DNA from: Dugong dugon
Lineage: Eukaryota > Chordata > Mammalia > Sirenia > Dugongidae
Length of the DNA: 64,000 bases
Reading direction: 5' to 3'
NCBI GenBank assembly: GCA_030035585.1
Contig: CM057461.1
Location: 174,293,624-174,357,623 of the forward strand
The first letter of the stretch is position 1. The number at the start of each line of letters is the position of its first letter. A program made the translations under genes and the position numbers. Shown here piece by piece: positions 11,001-23,683 of this stretch. The notes beneath the pieces are model-generated. The model did not search any database. It had not been told where the DNA came from and worked only from the letters and a program-made list of their open reading frames with translations.

Positions 11001-14000
11001 TTATAATAGTGGTCTTATACAATATTTGTGCTTCTGTGACTGACTAAATTCACTCAGCATAATGACCTCCAGATTCCTCCATGTTATAAGATGTTTCATG
11101 GCTTCATTGTTGTTCTTTATCGTTGCGTAGTATTCCGTTGTGTGGATATACCATAATTTGTTTCTCCATTCATCCGTTTATGGGCACCTAGGTTGTTTCC
11201 ATCTTTTTGCTATTGTGAATGGTGCTGCAATGAACATGGGTGTGCATATATCTATTCATGTGACGGCTCTTATTTCTCTAGGATATATTCCAAGGAGCAG
11301 GATAGCTGGATTGTACGGTACTTCTATTTTTAGGGAAGTGCCAAACTGATGTCCAAAGTGGCTGTACCATTTTACATTCCCACCAGCAGTGTACAAGTGT
11401 TCCAGTCTCTCCACAACCTCTCCAGCATTTATTATTTTGTGTTTTTCGGATTAATGCTAGCCATGTTGGGGTGAGAGTATCTATCATTGTAGTTTTGATC
11501 TGCATTTCTTTAATGGATAAGGATCATGAGCATTTCTTCATGCGTCTGTTAGCCACCTGAATATCTTCTTTGGTGAAGTGGCTGTTCATATCTGTTGCCC
11601 ATTTTTTTAATTGGGTTATTTGTCTTTTTGTTTTTGAGGATTTACAGTATCCTGTAGATTTTAGAGATTAAATGCTGATCAGATTTGTTGGAGCCAAAAT
11701 TTTTTTCCCAGTCTGTAGGTTGTCTTTTGACTCTTTTCGTGAAGTCTTTTGATGAGCATAAGTGTTTGATTTTTAGGAGCTGCCAGTTATCTAGTCTCTC
11801 TTCTGGTACTTCTGCACTGTTACTTATGGTTCGTATTCTGTTTATGCCATGTATTAGGGCTCCTAGCATTGTCTATATTTTCTCCTCCATGACCTTTATC
11901 GTTTGCAATTTTATATTTAAGTTTTTGTTCCATTTTGAGTTAGTTTTTGTGCATGGTGTGAGGTATGGGTTTTGTTTCAGATTTTTACAGATGGATATCC
12001 AGTTATGCCAGCACCATTTGTTAAAGAGACTATCTTTTCCCCATTTAACGGACTTTGGGCCTTTGTCAAATATCAATTGCGCACAGGTGGATGAATTTAC
12101 ATCTGGATTCTCAACTCTGTTCCCTTGCTCTATGTATCTGTTGTTGTACCAGTACCAGGCTGTTTTGACTCCCATGGCGGTATAATAGGTTCTAAAAGCA
12201 GGTAATGTGAGGCTTCCCACTTTGTTTTTCTTCTTGAGTAATGCTTTACTTATTCAGGGCCTCTACCCTTTCTGTATGAAGGTGGTGATTTGTTTCTCCA
12301 TCTCATTAAAAAGTGCTGTTGGAATTTGGAATGGAATTGCACTGTATCTGTAGATTGCTTCTGGCAGAATTGACATTTTCACAATGTTGAGTTTTCCTAT
12401 CCATGAGCAAGGTATGTTTTTCCACTTATGCAGGTCTCTTTTGGTTTCTTGCAGTGGTGTCTTGTAGTTTTCATTGTATAGGACTTTTACATCTCTGGTT
12501 ACATTGATTCCTAAGTATTTTATCTTCTTGGGGGCTATTGTAAATGGTACTGATTTGGTGATTTCCTCTTTCAAGTTTTCTTTGTTGGTGTAAAGGAATT
12601 CAACTGATTTTTGTATGTTTATCTTGTACCCTGAAACTTTGCTGAAATCTTCTATTAGTTCCAATAGTTTTCTTGTGGATTCTTTGGGGTTTTCTGTGTA
12701 TAACATCATATCATCTGCAAATAGAGATACTTTGACTTCTTCCCTACCAATCTGGATGCTCTTTATTTCTTTTTCTAGCCGAATTGCTCTGGCTAGGACC
12801 CCAGCACAATGTTGAAAAGGGGTGGTGACAGACGGTATCATTCTCTGTTTCCCATTCTCAAGGGGAATGCTTTCAAAGTCTCTCCATTTAGGATGAATGT
12901 TGGCTATTGGCTTTGTATTAATGCCCTTGAGTATATTGAGGAATTTCCCTTGTATTCCTATTTTGTTGAGAGTTTTTACCATGAATGGGTGTTGGACTTT
13001 GTCAAATGCCTTTTCTGCATCAATTGATAAGATCATGTGATTCTTGTCTTTTGTTTTATTTATGTGATGGATTACACTGATTGTTCTTCTAATGTTGAAC
13101 CATCCATGCATACCTGGTATAAATCCCACTTGATCATGGTAAATTATTTTTTTGATATGTTGCTGAATTCTATTGGCTAGAATTTTGTTGAGGAGTTTTG
13201 CATCAATGTTCATAAGGGATATTGGTCTGTAATTTTCTTTTTCTTTTTTTTTTTTGTTGCCTTTACCTGGTTTTTGTAACAGGGTTATACTGGCTTCATA
13301 GAATGAGTTGGGAAGTATTCCATCATTTTCTATGCTCTGAAATACCTTTAGTAGTAGTGGTGTTAACTCTTCTCTGAAAGTTTGGTAGAATTCTCCAGTG
13401 AAGCCATCTGGGCCAGGGTTTTTTTTTTTTTTTTTTTTTTTTGAGTTTTTTTTTTTTTGAGTTTTTTTAATTACCTTTGCAATCTCTTCTTTTGTTATGG
13501 GTTTATTCAGTTGTTCTACCTCTGTTTGTGTTAGTTTAGGTACATAGTGAGTTTCTAGAAATTTGTCCATTTCCTCCAGGTTTTCAAACTTGTTAAAGAG
13601 TACAATTTTTGGTAGTATTCTGTTACAATTCTTTTAATTTCAGTTGGGTCTGTTGTGATATCACCCATCTCATTTCTTATATGGGTTAATTGTTTCCTCT
13701 CTTGTTTTTCTTTTGTCACTTTGGCCAATGGTTTATCAATTTTGTTGATCTTTTCAAATAACCAGCTTTTGGTCTTGTTGACTTTTCAATTATTTTCCTA
13801 TTCTCTATTTCACTTAATTCTGCTCTAATTCTAATTATTTCCTTTCTTCTGGTGTCCGAGGGCTTCTTTTGCTGCATTCTTTCTACTTGTTCCAGTTGTA
13901 AGATTAATGTGCTGATTTTGGCCCTATCTTCTTTTTGGATGTGTGCATTTACTGCTATAAACTGACCTTTGAGCACTGCTTCTGCTGTGTCCCAAACTTT

Positions 14001-14855
14001 CTGGTATGATCTGTTTTCATTCTCACTTGATTCTATGAATTTCTTTATTCCATCCTTAATTTATTCTATAACCCAGTAGTTTTTGAGCAAGGTGTTGTTC
14101 AGTTTCTATGTGTTTGATATTTTTTCCTTGCTTATTCTGTTATTGATTTCTATTTTGATGGCTTTATGGTCAGAAAAGATGCTTTGTAATATTTTGATGC
14201 TTTGGATCCTGTTAAGGCTTGCTTTAGGGCCTAATATGTGGTCTATTTTGGAGAATGTTCCATGTGCATTGAAAAAGAAAGTACACTTGGCTGCTGTTGG
14301 ATGGAGTGTTCGGTATATGTCTATGAGATCAATTTGGCTGACTGTAGCATTTACATCTTCCGTGTCTTTGTTGAGCTTCTTTCTGGATGTTCTGTCCTTC
14401 ACTGAAAGTGGTGTGTTGAAATCTCCTGCTACTATTGTAGAGCTGTCTATCTCTCTTTTCAGTGCTGTCAGAGTCTGTTTTATGTATTCTGGAGCCCTGT
14501 CATTAGATGTGTAAATTTCTGTTATGGTTATGTCCTCCTGGTGTGTTGACCCTTTTGTCATTATATAGTGTCCTTCCTTATCCTTTGTGGTGGATTTTAC
14601 TTTACAGCCTATTTTGTCAGAGATTAATATTGCCACCCCTGCTCTTTTTTGAGTGTTGTTTGCTTGATTTTTTTTTTCCATCCTTTGAGTTTTAATTTGT
14701 TTGTGTCTTTGAGTCTAAGGTGTGCCTCTTGTAGGCAACATATAGATGGATCATGTTTTTTTCATCCAGTCTGCCACTCTGTGTCTCGTTATTGGTGCAT
14801 TTAGTGCATTTACATTCAGCGAAATTATTGATAGGTATGAGTTTAGTGCTGTCAT
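11000..14855 (-). pseudogene. L1 ORF2 of copy 4, multiply interrupted
   Basis: This is L1 ORF2 on the minus strand. The likely start ATG is at 14855-14853, in the same context (AAAATGACAGCA) as ORF2 of copy 1. Endonuclease-like sequence is open at 14681-14106, with KRAGVAILISDK, VAGDFNTPLS and FSDHKAIK. The best preserved piece, 13570-12263 (435 codons), is reverse transcriptase with [21 protein letters not shown] and the catalytic FADDM box. It contains an expanded lysine run from an A-tract near 13420-13460. Further pieces lie at 12220-11873, 11869-11642 and 11505-11278; the last carries the terminal Cys/His region (CWRGCG, HCWWECK). Multiple frameshifts and stops separate the pieces. Confidence 0.92.
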
Positions 14856-15329
14856 TTTGATGTCCTTTTTTGTGTTGTTCACAATCTTTTAGTTCCACTT
14901 AATTTCCTGTGCCGAGTCATTTTTCTTTATGTATTTTCTTTTCCTCTTTTTCATTCTTGTTGATTTTGTAATTGCTGAGTCTTCATATTTTTCTAGTTTT
15001 GTATTTTGACTTGTAGGATCATTAGTTTCCTTTGTGGTTACCTTGATATCTACCCCTATTTTTCTAAGTTTATAACCAGTCTTTTATTTCATCATATCAC
15101 CTTGACTTCCTCTCCATATGAAAAATCTATGTCTACATTTTTTAAGTCTCTTTTTTATTTTAATGTTGTCATCTTGTACATATTGACATCTGTTTCCCTA
15201 TTTTCAGTGTTTTAGCTTTGATTTATTTTTGTGACTTCCCTAAATGGGTTAATATCTGGTTGCTCTTTCCTGTGTTCTAGTCCTGGGTTGTTATCTGATG
15301 TTATTGATTTTCTAACCTGAGGACTCCCT

Positions 15330-16241
15330 TTAGTATTTCTTGTAATTTTGGTTTGGTTTTGCAAATTCCCTAAACTTCTGTTTATCTGGAAATGCCCTAA
15401 TTTCACCATCATATTTGAGCAATAGTTTTGCTAGATATATAATTTTTGGCTGGCAATTTTTTTCCTTCAAGGCTTTATATATGTCATCCCATTGCCTTCT
15501 TGCCTGCATGGTTTCTGCTGAGTACTCCAAGCTTATTCTTATTGACTCTCTTTTGTAGATGACTTTTCATTGATTCCTAGCCACTCTTAAAATTCTCTCT
15601 TTATCTTTGGTTTTGGCAAGTTTGAAAGTGGTGACTTTCTTTTGGTATCCACCTTATGTGGGGTTCGATGAGCATACTGGATAGATATCTTCTCATCTTT
15701 CACAATATCAGGGAAGTTTTCTGCCAACAAATCTTAAAAAATTCTCTCTGTATGTTCTGTTATCCCTCCCATTCTGGTACTCCAATCACACTCACCATAG
15801 GTTATTCCACTTGATAGAATCCTGCACAATTCTTAGAGTTTCTTCATTTTTTTAAATCCCTGTATCTGATTTTTCATGAAATAAGTTGGTGTCAAGTGCT
15901 TTATCTTCAGTCTCTCTAATTCTGACTTCCATTGCCTCAATTCTGCTCCTATGACTCTCTATTTATTTTTCGAATTCTGACATTTTATTGTTAATCTTCT
16001 GGATTTCTGATTGCTGTCTCTCTATGGATTCTTGCAGCCTGTTAAATTTGTCATTATGCTCTTCTCTAATCCTTTTAATTTCATTTATAGCATGTTCTGC
16101 ATTTTGATTAATTTCCTTCCTAATCTCTTGAAGAGTTCTGTATATTAATCTTCTGTATTCTGCCTCCGGTAATTCCAAGAAACTTTCCTCCTCTGGAAAA
16201 TTTCTAGATTCTTTATCTTGGGAGCTTGCTGAAGCCATCAT
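15330..16241 (-). pseudogene. L1 ORF1 of copy 4, broken
   Basis: This is L1 ORF1 on the minus strand. The start at 16241 opens a 92-codon frame rich in E, K, Q and R (coiled-coil type, with RLQESIERQQSE) that stops at 15963. The C-terminal RNA-binding part is open at 15530-15330 and carries ARRQWDDIY and DGEIRAFPDKQK, the same motif order as ORF1 of copy 1. The segment between is frame-shifted. At about 300 codons it is slightly shorter than copy 1. It is a pseudogene. Confidence 0.88.
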
Positions 16242-17658
16242 GGACTGCCTCTTTATGTGATTTGATATTGACTGTTATCTCTGAGCCATCAATAGGTTAT
16301 TATATTTATTTTGTTTGCTTATTGTATCCTAGCTTTCTGTTTTGTTTTGATATGCCTAAATACGCTGCTCATGTGAGCTAGTTTGACTATTGACACTTCT
16401 GAAGCTCTAATGTCCTGTCACCAGGTGGTTAGATCCATTACTAGGTACATGAGCTCAGGAATCTGCCCACTTCTCCTGTATGGATTCAGCTCAGTGCCCA
16501 GGTAGATAGCCACCAAGTGTGTGGTGCAGGCTCTCACCTACAGTCCTGGATAGGCATGGGTGATTCGTGTAGGCACAGGCATCTGACTGCAGCATGGGGA
16601 CACACTCTGAGCAAGGCAGGGGGCTGGCAGCTGCCCCTGACTGTCCAGGAGGAAGGTGTGTCCCTGTTCCCTATAGCACATAGATGGGTGGGTTTTGCAG
16701 CTGGACGATGAGCACCCAACGCTGTTGGCTGTAAGGACTGGGGGGCACCTCTTATTCTTGGGCCCCTATCACAGGTGGTTAGGTGGTGTGGGTGGAGCCA
16801 CCAGTTCTCAGGCGCCTGATGTGGGTAGGTGAAGACCCTGTTTAATAGGCAAAACAGTGTCAAAGGTCACAAAATTGCCCCTTTATAGCTGAAACAGTTG
16901 AAGTTAGAGTTCTGGTATACACCCTATTGTAGTGCAGTAATGAGGGCCTACGCTGCTAAAATGGGCCCACACAAGTCTATGCAGGGGGAAAGTCACTCAA
17001 GGTCTATGAATCCCTTGTGCCTGTGCCTAGGCAAAGGAATTGTGCCTACCATGAGTTCCTAGCTTAGCGGAGCCAGCAGTTTATTTTTTCCCCTGTTTGA
17101 AAATTTGTTCACTCACCAAGACCAGGAGAAAGGCTCAGGTCATGTGACAGATGCTACTTCCCGCCCAGGGGACTCAGCAATTGCTGAAGCTAGTCCAGGA
17201 CCCAGTAACAACAGGAAGCGGCGAGGTAAACGGAAGAGAGGTCTTTCCCTAAGGGGGTTGTTTTTGATGTGCGTGATAGGCCAGACACAAGTACTTATCT
17301 TTCACCGATCAAGGGCTGCTTCTCACTGGTTCTGGGTGGCTGAGTAGACTCTCTGCCGCTGCGTCTCTCTTGGTGTGGAAAACGCCTCCTGAGCACTGCT
17401 ACTTGCCTACCTCACCGCTCACCCATGACTGATCAGGCCTGAAGGGCTCAGGCTCTTGCTGGGTCGGGTCTGGCAACTCCTCGCTGTTTCCAAACCTTCT
17501 CTCCCTCCCTCTGACACTCAGTCCAGTTCCTCAGCTTTGCCTTTGATGTTCAGGCCTTCTAGGTTATCATATATGATCGATTCACTCTTTTTTTCAGGTC
17601 TTTGTTGTAAGAGGGTCCACCGGAAGCGTCTGACTACTCCACCTTCTTGACCCCACCT
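16242..17658 (-). promoter_or_regulatory. 5' UTR of L1 copy 4 (internal promoter region)
   Basis: About 1.4 kb upstream of ORF1, clearly richer in GC than the surrounding DNA, as expected for an L1 5' UTR that carries the internal promoter. The extreme 5' end reads AGAGGTGGGGTCAAGAAGGT on the minus strand. I do not see an intact YY1-type AAGATGGC core there, although one is known near the start of human L1. Open frames inside it (for example 16517-16711 and 17105-17347) have no recognisable product. Confidence 0.7.
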
Positions 17659-17675
17659 CTGATATATGATTTCTT
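17659..17675. repeat. Target-site duplication of L1 copy 4 (right copy)
   Basis: CTGATATATGATTTCTT, partner of 9953-9968. Confidence 0.75.
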
Positions 17676-18020
17676 AATGAAAAATTCTAGGTGAATGAAA
17701 ACTGTACTATAGTATGGCAAAACTGTTTGATTTTTCAGACATTTAAAGAGACTATCATTCCATCTGTACTTGCTCAACAATAAATTCTGATGTGTCAGTT
17801 TTCTGCATTTGCAAATAATATTTATGAACTTTGCAATCATTTTGTTTTCACTGTAAAAATGACAGGGAGATCATTTTCATTCTTTAGAAGTCTCTTCATA
17901 GAATTCTACATTAATGTCTATGTGATAACTTAATGATCCTTGTAGTTCAGTTCACTCATTTTATTGGTGATCAATCAGAGGCAAAGAAGAAGCAAGTTTT
18001 TCCCAGCAGAGCTGTGCTAT
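17676..18020. other. Short non-repeat interval
   Basis: About 345 bases between two L1 insertions with no gene or repeat that I recognise. Confidence 0.5.
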
Positions 18021-20294
18021 AATTCACATCTTTTTGATGGAATAATCATTAACTTTATATGGAAAGGGAAGATTCCCTGGATAAGTAAAGCACTACTGAA
18101 GAAGAAGAATAAAGTAGGAAGACTCGCACTACCTGACCTCAGAACCAACTATACAGCTACAGTAGTCGAAACAGCCTGGGACTGGTACAAAGACAGATAC
18201 ATTGACCAGTGGAACAGAATTGAGAACCCAGATGTAAATCCAGCCACCTACAGTCACCTGATCTTTGATAAGGGCCCAAAGTCCATCAAATGAGGATAGA
18301 TAGTCTTTTTAACAAATGGTGTTGGCAAAACTGATGTCCATCTGCAAAAAAATGAAACAGGACCCATACCTCACACCGTATACAAAAACTAATTCAAAAT
18401 GGATCAAAGACCTGAATATAAAGCGTAAAACTATAAAGTTCATAGAAGAAAAAATAGGATCAACACTAGAGGCCCTAATACACGGCATTAACAGGATACA
18501 ATCCCTAACCAACAACACACAAACTCCAGAAGGTAATCTAGATAACTGGGATCTTCTAAAAATTAAATAATTGTGCTCATCAAAAGACTTCACCAAAAGA
18601 GTAAAAAGAAAACCTACAGACTGGGAAAAAAATTTTGTACATTACAAGTTAGACAAAGGTCTGATCTCTAAAATCTACAAGAAAATACAACACCTCTACA
18701 ACAAAAAGACACATAATCCAATTAAAAAATGGGCAAAGGAAATGAAAAGTCACTTCACCGAAGAAGACATTCAATCGGCCAATAGACACATGAGGAAATG
18801 CTCACAATCACTAGCCATTAAGAAATGCAAATTAAAACCACAATGAGATACCATCTCACCCGGGCATTACTGGCACAAATCAAAAACACTGGAAATAACA
18901 AATGTTGGAGAGGCTGTGGGGAGATTGGAACTGTTATGCACTGCTGATGGGAATGCATAATGATACAACCATTTTGGAAAATGATACGGCGCTTTCTTAG
19001 AAAGCTTGAAATAGAAATACCATACGATCTAGCAATCCCACTCCTAGGAATATACTAAGAAATAAGAGCTGTCACACGAATAGACATATGCATACCCATG
19101 TTCACTGCAGCACTGTTCACAATAGCAAAAAATGGAAACAACCTAGATGCCCATCAACAGATGAATGGATAAACAAACTATGGCACATACCCACAATGGA
19201 GTATTATGCAATGATAAAGAACAACGATGAATCTGTGAAGCATCTCATAACATGGATGAAACTGGAGGACATTATGCTGAGTGAAGTAAGTCAATTACAA
19301 AAAGACAAATATTGTATGAGATCTCTACTGTAAAAACTCATGAAAAAGTTTACACACAAAAAGAAATAATCTTTGTCGGTTATGAGGGATGAGAGGAAGG
19401 CGGGGGGACTAAATAGACAATAGATTAGTGGTAACTTTGGTGAAAGGTAAGACAGTACACAATACTGGGGAAGCCAGCACAACTTGTACAAGGAAAGGTC
19501 ATGGAAGCTCCATAGACACTTCCAAACTCCCTGAGGGACTGAATTGCTGGGTGGAGGGCTGTGGGGACCATGGTCTCAGGGAACACCTAGCTCAATTGGC
19601 ATAATACAGTTTATAAAGAAAGTGTTTTCCCTTCTACCTTGGTGAGCAGCGATCTAAGATAGTCCACTGGTCTCACCACTTCAAGAGCAAGGGAGAATGA
19701 AGAAAACAAGATACAAGGAAAGGATTAGTCCAAAGGACTAATGGACCACAGCTACCAAGGCCTCCACCAGACTGAGTCCAGTACAGCTAGATGGTGCCTG
19801 GCTACCATCACTGACTCCTCTGACCAGGATCACAACAGAGGGTCCTGGACCGAGCTAGAGAAGGATGTAGAACAAAATTCTAACACACATAAAAAGACCA
19901 GACTTACTGGTCTGACAGAGACTGGAAAAACCCTGAGAGTACAGCCCCCAGACACCCTTTTAGCTTAGTAGTGAAGTCACTCCCGAGGTTCACTGTTCAG
20001 CTGGGGATTGGACAGCCGCATGAAACAAAACGGGACTAATGAGGCACAGCAGTCCAGGGACAAGGACTAGAAGGTAGGAGAGGGCAGGAAAGCTGTCCTA
20101 GGGAACCCAAGGTTGAGAAGGGACAGTGTTGACATGTTGTAGGGTTGTTAACCATTGTCACAGGGCAATATGTGTACTGTTTAATGAGAAACTATTTGTT
20201 TTGTAAACCTTCATCTAAAGTACAAAAAAATAAAAAATAAAAAAAAAGAATGCACACCCACATTAAAAATAAAAAAAAAGAATTCACATCTTTT
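18021..20294 (+). mobile_element. L1 copy 5, 5'-truncated, with perfect 14-bp TSD
   Basis: The L1 at 18035-20280 is flanked by AATTCACATCTTTT at 18021-18034 and 20281-20294. It begins in the ORF2 region equivalent to about 4215 of copy 1 and contains decayed ORF2 C-terminal coding sequence to about 19333, with ORF pieces at 17964-18293, 18316-18570, 18571-18846 and 19088-19333. The 3' UTR has only a single terminal module (about 20107-20222). The tail is A-rich and includes a short interruption (TGCACACCCACATT). The G-rich tract near 19385-19408 is degraded compared with copies 1, 2, 6 and 7. Confidence 0.95.
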
Positions 20295-21576
20295 CAAAGG
20301 TGGTCTGTACCATGTTCATTCCAGGGTTCTATACAGACTCCACTCCGTAGGACAATAGATGAGCTTGAGATTGGAGAAACCTCAGAAAATGTGAATGGCA
20401 CTAATGTGACTGAAATAGAATCTTGGTGATTTTACATAAAGTGGGCTGATACTGACTTTTATTCACACGGTTGGACTAGGACATCAGTTTTCCGCCAGCA
20501 TTTCTTCAACATTTTATTCATGTCAGAATACTTTCTCAGAATTTTCTGAAACATTATTGATTATTTCTTTTGAATTTTGTACTTAAGTACTAACTAGCCT
20601 GGTGGTGTGGTTATTGTTGCCTCACAAGAGAAAGCACAAGTCTCTAATAGGGAGACAGCAAAGCCTCTTCTACTACTATTCAGTTTTCCTCCAGAGCATA
20701 AGGTATGCCTCTACCATCTGCTAGGCACCCTCTGGTGGTGAATGCTTCTATAGTACATAATGTCTAGGAAGCTCAGAATCAGTGGTATGGGCTGTGTCTG
20801 GGCCCCAGAATCCCTCTCAGGATCACTGTAACCCTGGGCTTGAAGAGGCTTAGTACATATTCAAGGCAACTGTTTTTACATATATATATAATTCTTAAGC
20901 AATGGATTCCTTTAAACACAAACTTGTATGGAAGCTAATATAGAAAAAGCTTCCCTGGATGAACCCTTGGGCTCCACAGAAACGTCTGGTTCAGCCTCAT
21001 CATTGCACAGAGACTAAAAAGGAAGCCAGATTCTGAGTCCTTACTACAGTCTACGTCTAGATTCTGGACTCATTTCTGGCCACTCTTGGCCACACTCACT
21101 GCTCTCACTCACACTGACCATCTTCACCTTTTCACTCCAGACAAGCGTGCTTGCTTTCTGTTTCCACATCTTGATAGGGCTCCTTCTAACTGAGCCTTCA
21201 GCTGCATGATACCTCCCTAGGAAGTTGCTCCCACCAGTCATTCTCTTTGTCTCTTTACTAAGAGAAACCCTGGTGCACAGGTTTGGATTAATTTTAATCC
21301 TTAGTCCATGAAACATTCTCATTTTGGGGCCATGTGTGGTCCACCTTTATTTTCATCAATTACTTAGTTATCTTAAATAATGTACTAATTACCTGCTAAC
21401 CCACTACCCAAAACAAAAGCTAGAACCTTGATGAAAACCAATATATGTAACTCCCAAGAATCTACATCAATGCCTTTCCAACTGAACTTTGTGTTCATCA
21501 TTCATTTTCTTCTATATAAAATTTCATTGCATCTATATGTATTTATAAAAACTAAATATATACACACATGTATAGA
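20295..21576. other. Non-coding stretch without recognised repeats
   Basis: There is a short TA patch at 20879-20892. The rest, including the relatively CT-rich part at 21040-21320, shows no gene and no repeat I can name. The 92-codon minus-strand frame there has no recognisable motif. Confidence 0.45.
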
Positions 21577-21722
21577 GGAGTCCTGGTGGTGCAGTGTTTA
21601 AGAGCTTGGTTGCTAACCAATCTGCCACTCGCTCCTTGGAAACCCTGGGTAGTTCTACTCTGCCCTAAATGGGTTGCTATGAGTTGTTCCAACTCAACGG
21701 CACATAACAACAACAACAACAC
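21577..21722 (+). mobile_element. AfroSINE with RTE-like AAC tail
   Basis: A tRNA-derived SINE: the GTGGTGCAGTG A-box-like head, TTGCTAACCAA anticodon-arm remnant, CTTGGAAACCCTG centre and GCTATGAGT core are all present. It ends in (AAC)n at 21706-21720, the tail type of the RTE LINE. Confidence 0.9.
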
Positions 21723-21837
21723 ATGCATACACACATCTACATATGCATATATAGTATTTAGGTTGTTTTTAACTTTATTAAATAGTATCATGCTGCATGT
21801 AATCTTTTGGAACTTTTTTCTAAATTTAATATTAAAA

Positions 21838-21993
21838 CGAACTAAAACCAAACCCCTTGCCACTGACTTGATTCCGACTCATAGCTACCCTATGGGACAG
21901 AGTAGAACTATCCCATAGGGTTTCCAAAGAGTGGCTGGCGGATTCAAATCACCAACTTCTTGGTTAGCAGGTGAGCTTTTAACCACTGCACCG
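21838..21993 (-). mobile_element. AfroSINE, minus strand
   Basis: The reverse complement shows the AfroSINE order: head at the right (TTAACCACTGCAC), the CCCATAGGGTTTCC centre, then the tail (CCAAACC) at the left. Confidence 0.9.
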
Positions 21994-22149
21994 TATTAGT
22001 ATGTTAATATTTACCTATACAATTGTATCTCACTTTAGTTTATGCATATTGGGTACTATAGAGTATTCCACAGTGTGATTTATTCATCTATCAATTACTT
22101 GCTATTTCACTACTCTATCTTATTTTCTTGATGGGACATACCAATAACT

Positions 22150-22296
22150 GAGAGTATTAATTTGTTTACTTACTTATTTTCTATCTCTTCCTAGTAGAAC
22201 ATAAGTTTGTTAAGGGCAGGGATGTTGTATGCTTTATTCACCATAACACCTCTAATAATTTATTTGAAAAATATTACATAAATGAATGAATGAATT
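22150..22296 (+). repeat. L2 LINE 3' end
   Basis: It resembles the L2 3' terminus: CTAGTAGAACATAAGTTTGT, GGGCAGGGATGTTGTATG, then TAAATGAATGAATGAATTA. It is ancient and diverged. Confidence 0.6.
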
Positions 22297-22305
22297 ATTC
22301 ACCTC

Positions 22306-22394
22306 TGCCTGGAAATCCTACGGGGCAGTTCTACTCTGTCCTATAGGGTCACTATGAGTCAAAATCAACTCAACAGCAGCATTTTTTTTTTTTT
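22306..22394 (+). mobile_element. AfroSINE 3' half, 5'-truncated, T-rich tail
   Basis: Only the centre and tail of the SINE are present (CTACGGGGCAGTTCTACTC to CAACAGCAGC), followed by a T-run. The tRNA-like head is missing. Confidence 0.8.
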
Positions 22395-22483
22395 CTCTTT
22401 TTTTTACAGTCAACCTGCACTCCTTGCACTTCCTTTTACATGTCAGGTCGTTTCTTACCACTGGTCCTTCCTACACACTCAAA

Positions 22484-22905
22484 GCTGTGCCACCTACTAA
22501 CTTTGTGATTTTAAGCAACCTAACATAGCTAGACTTTTTTTTTTTTTACTCACTTACATTTACAGACGAAAAAATATCAGTACTATGGGAGAGTTTTTGT
22601 GAAAATTAAATGAGATGCAATATATAAAATGCCAGGCCAATGTTAAACACACAGTAAATTGTTGTTGTTAGGTGCCCTGGAGTCGATTCCAACTCTTTGT
22701 GACTCCATGTGACAGAGCAGAACTGCTGCACAGGGTTTCTTGGCTGCAACCTTTATGGAAGAAATCAACAGGTCTTTCTCCTACTGAGCCAATAGGTGGG
22801 TTCAACCGCCAACCTTTTGGTTAGCAACCGAGCACTTAACTATTTGCACCACCAGGGCTCCTTGCTCAGCAAATAGTAACCAGTATTACTACTACTATGA
22901 CTATT
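22484..22905 (+). repeat. MIR, interrupted by an AfroSINE
   Basis: The left part (22484-22659) has MIR-like ATTAAATGAGATGCA and ATGCCAGGCCAATG. The right part (22864-22905) continues as TGCTCAGCAAATAGTAACC. The two halves join into one MIR 3' end when the SINE at 22660-22863 is removed. Confidence 0.6.
22660..22863 (-). mobile_element. AfroSINE, long subfamily with RTE-type tail, minus strand
   Basis: It starts with GTTGTTGTTAGGTGCC, which is (AAC)n and GGCACCTAACAAC on the minus strand. It includes the extra internal segment (CAACCTTTATGGAAGAAATC) of the roughly 200-bp subfamily and ends with the tRNA-like head (GAGCACTTAAC, CACCAGGGCTCC). It is inserted in a MIR. Confidence 0.9.
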
Positions 22906-22929
22906 ACTACACTACTTGAAATGAATATA

Positions 22930-23220
22930 TTCCTCCATTCCCGAGCAATTTTATTATACTTCGATGCTCATTTCAAATGTCACCTCCTTCAGAAATGCTC
23001 ACTGAATGGACCTCCATATCACCTGCACATATCCAAGTCCTAACACTTAGCACGCTGCTCCAAATTTGTTAATTTATTTATCCTCAACACCCTCATGCCC
23101 ATACACACACACACACCCCACAGCTAGGTTATAAACTCTGTGTTTGGGACTATGCCTAATATTTGTTATCTATCCACTAGAAGAATAGAAACATTCAAAA
23201 AATACTTGGTGAATGAATGA
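22930..23220 (+). repeat. L2 LINE 3' end
   Basis: The order of L2 landmarks is visible: CAAATGTCACCTCCTTCAG, a CTTAGCAC-type segment, TAGGTTATAAACTCTGTG and a terminal GGTGAATGAATGA. A short (AC)n lies at 23102-23116. Confidence 0.7.
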
Positions 23221-23683
23221 TTGTTCCTCTCTCTTTCCCCTGAAGCCATGCTCAACAAACACCCTTCAGATGGCTAATTCCAGTTCCCAGATGCTCAGGT
23301 GAAGGGAGGAGTATCCGGCTATACCATACAAGCCTTACAAATTAACCAAATTTCATTTTTTTTCAATATTAATCTTTCAAGTTTGGCTATTATTAGTCAC
23401 CTTGGATTTTATTAACCTGAGGGTACTACAAGTATCTGCTTTCCTGAGCTGTATACTGACAACTCAATTTAAAATTAAGAGGCTTAAATAAGGTGCTAAA
23501 TTTAAGGAACCTACTGTGCATGGCCAGGCAACTAACAGGCTGTTTTTCTGTGATGCATCTTCTTTATCATGGCCCCTTTCATCTCACACCATTTCTATTT
23601 TACACCTTTGACTTTTAGATACATTTAATTGCCAACATTTAATTTGCTTCTTTCTCTGTCTCTGATCTATTAAATTTCTGACT

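Larger units (their letters stand above)
9969..17658 (-). mobile_element. L1 LINE copy 4, full length (about 7.7 kb), minus strand
   Basis: This is a complete L1 read on the minus strand: 5' UTR 17658-16242, ORF1 16241-15330, spacer, ORF2 14855 to about 11000, and a long 3' UTR to about 10023, followed by a degenerate A-rich tail that appears as a T-rich run at 9967-10022. The 5' end (about GGTCAAGAAGGTGG on the minus strand) resembles the conserved start of mammalian L1s. The TSD is diverged and both ORFs are heavily interrupted, so the copy is older than copies 1, 5, 6 and 7. Its 3' UTR is the single-terminus type. Confidence 0.93.

Noticed and set aside
16517-17347. Open frames of 64-109 codons in GC-rich sequence as a gene with a CpG-type promoter
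   Set aside because: The position and flanks show this is the 5' UTR of the minus-strand L1.
21568-21918. 116-codon frame across 21568-21918
   Set aside because: It reads through an AfroSINE and its (AAC)n tail; no protein evidence.
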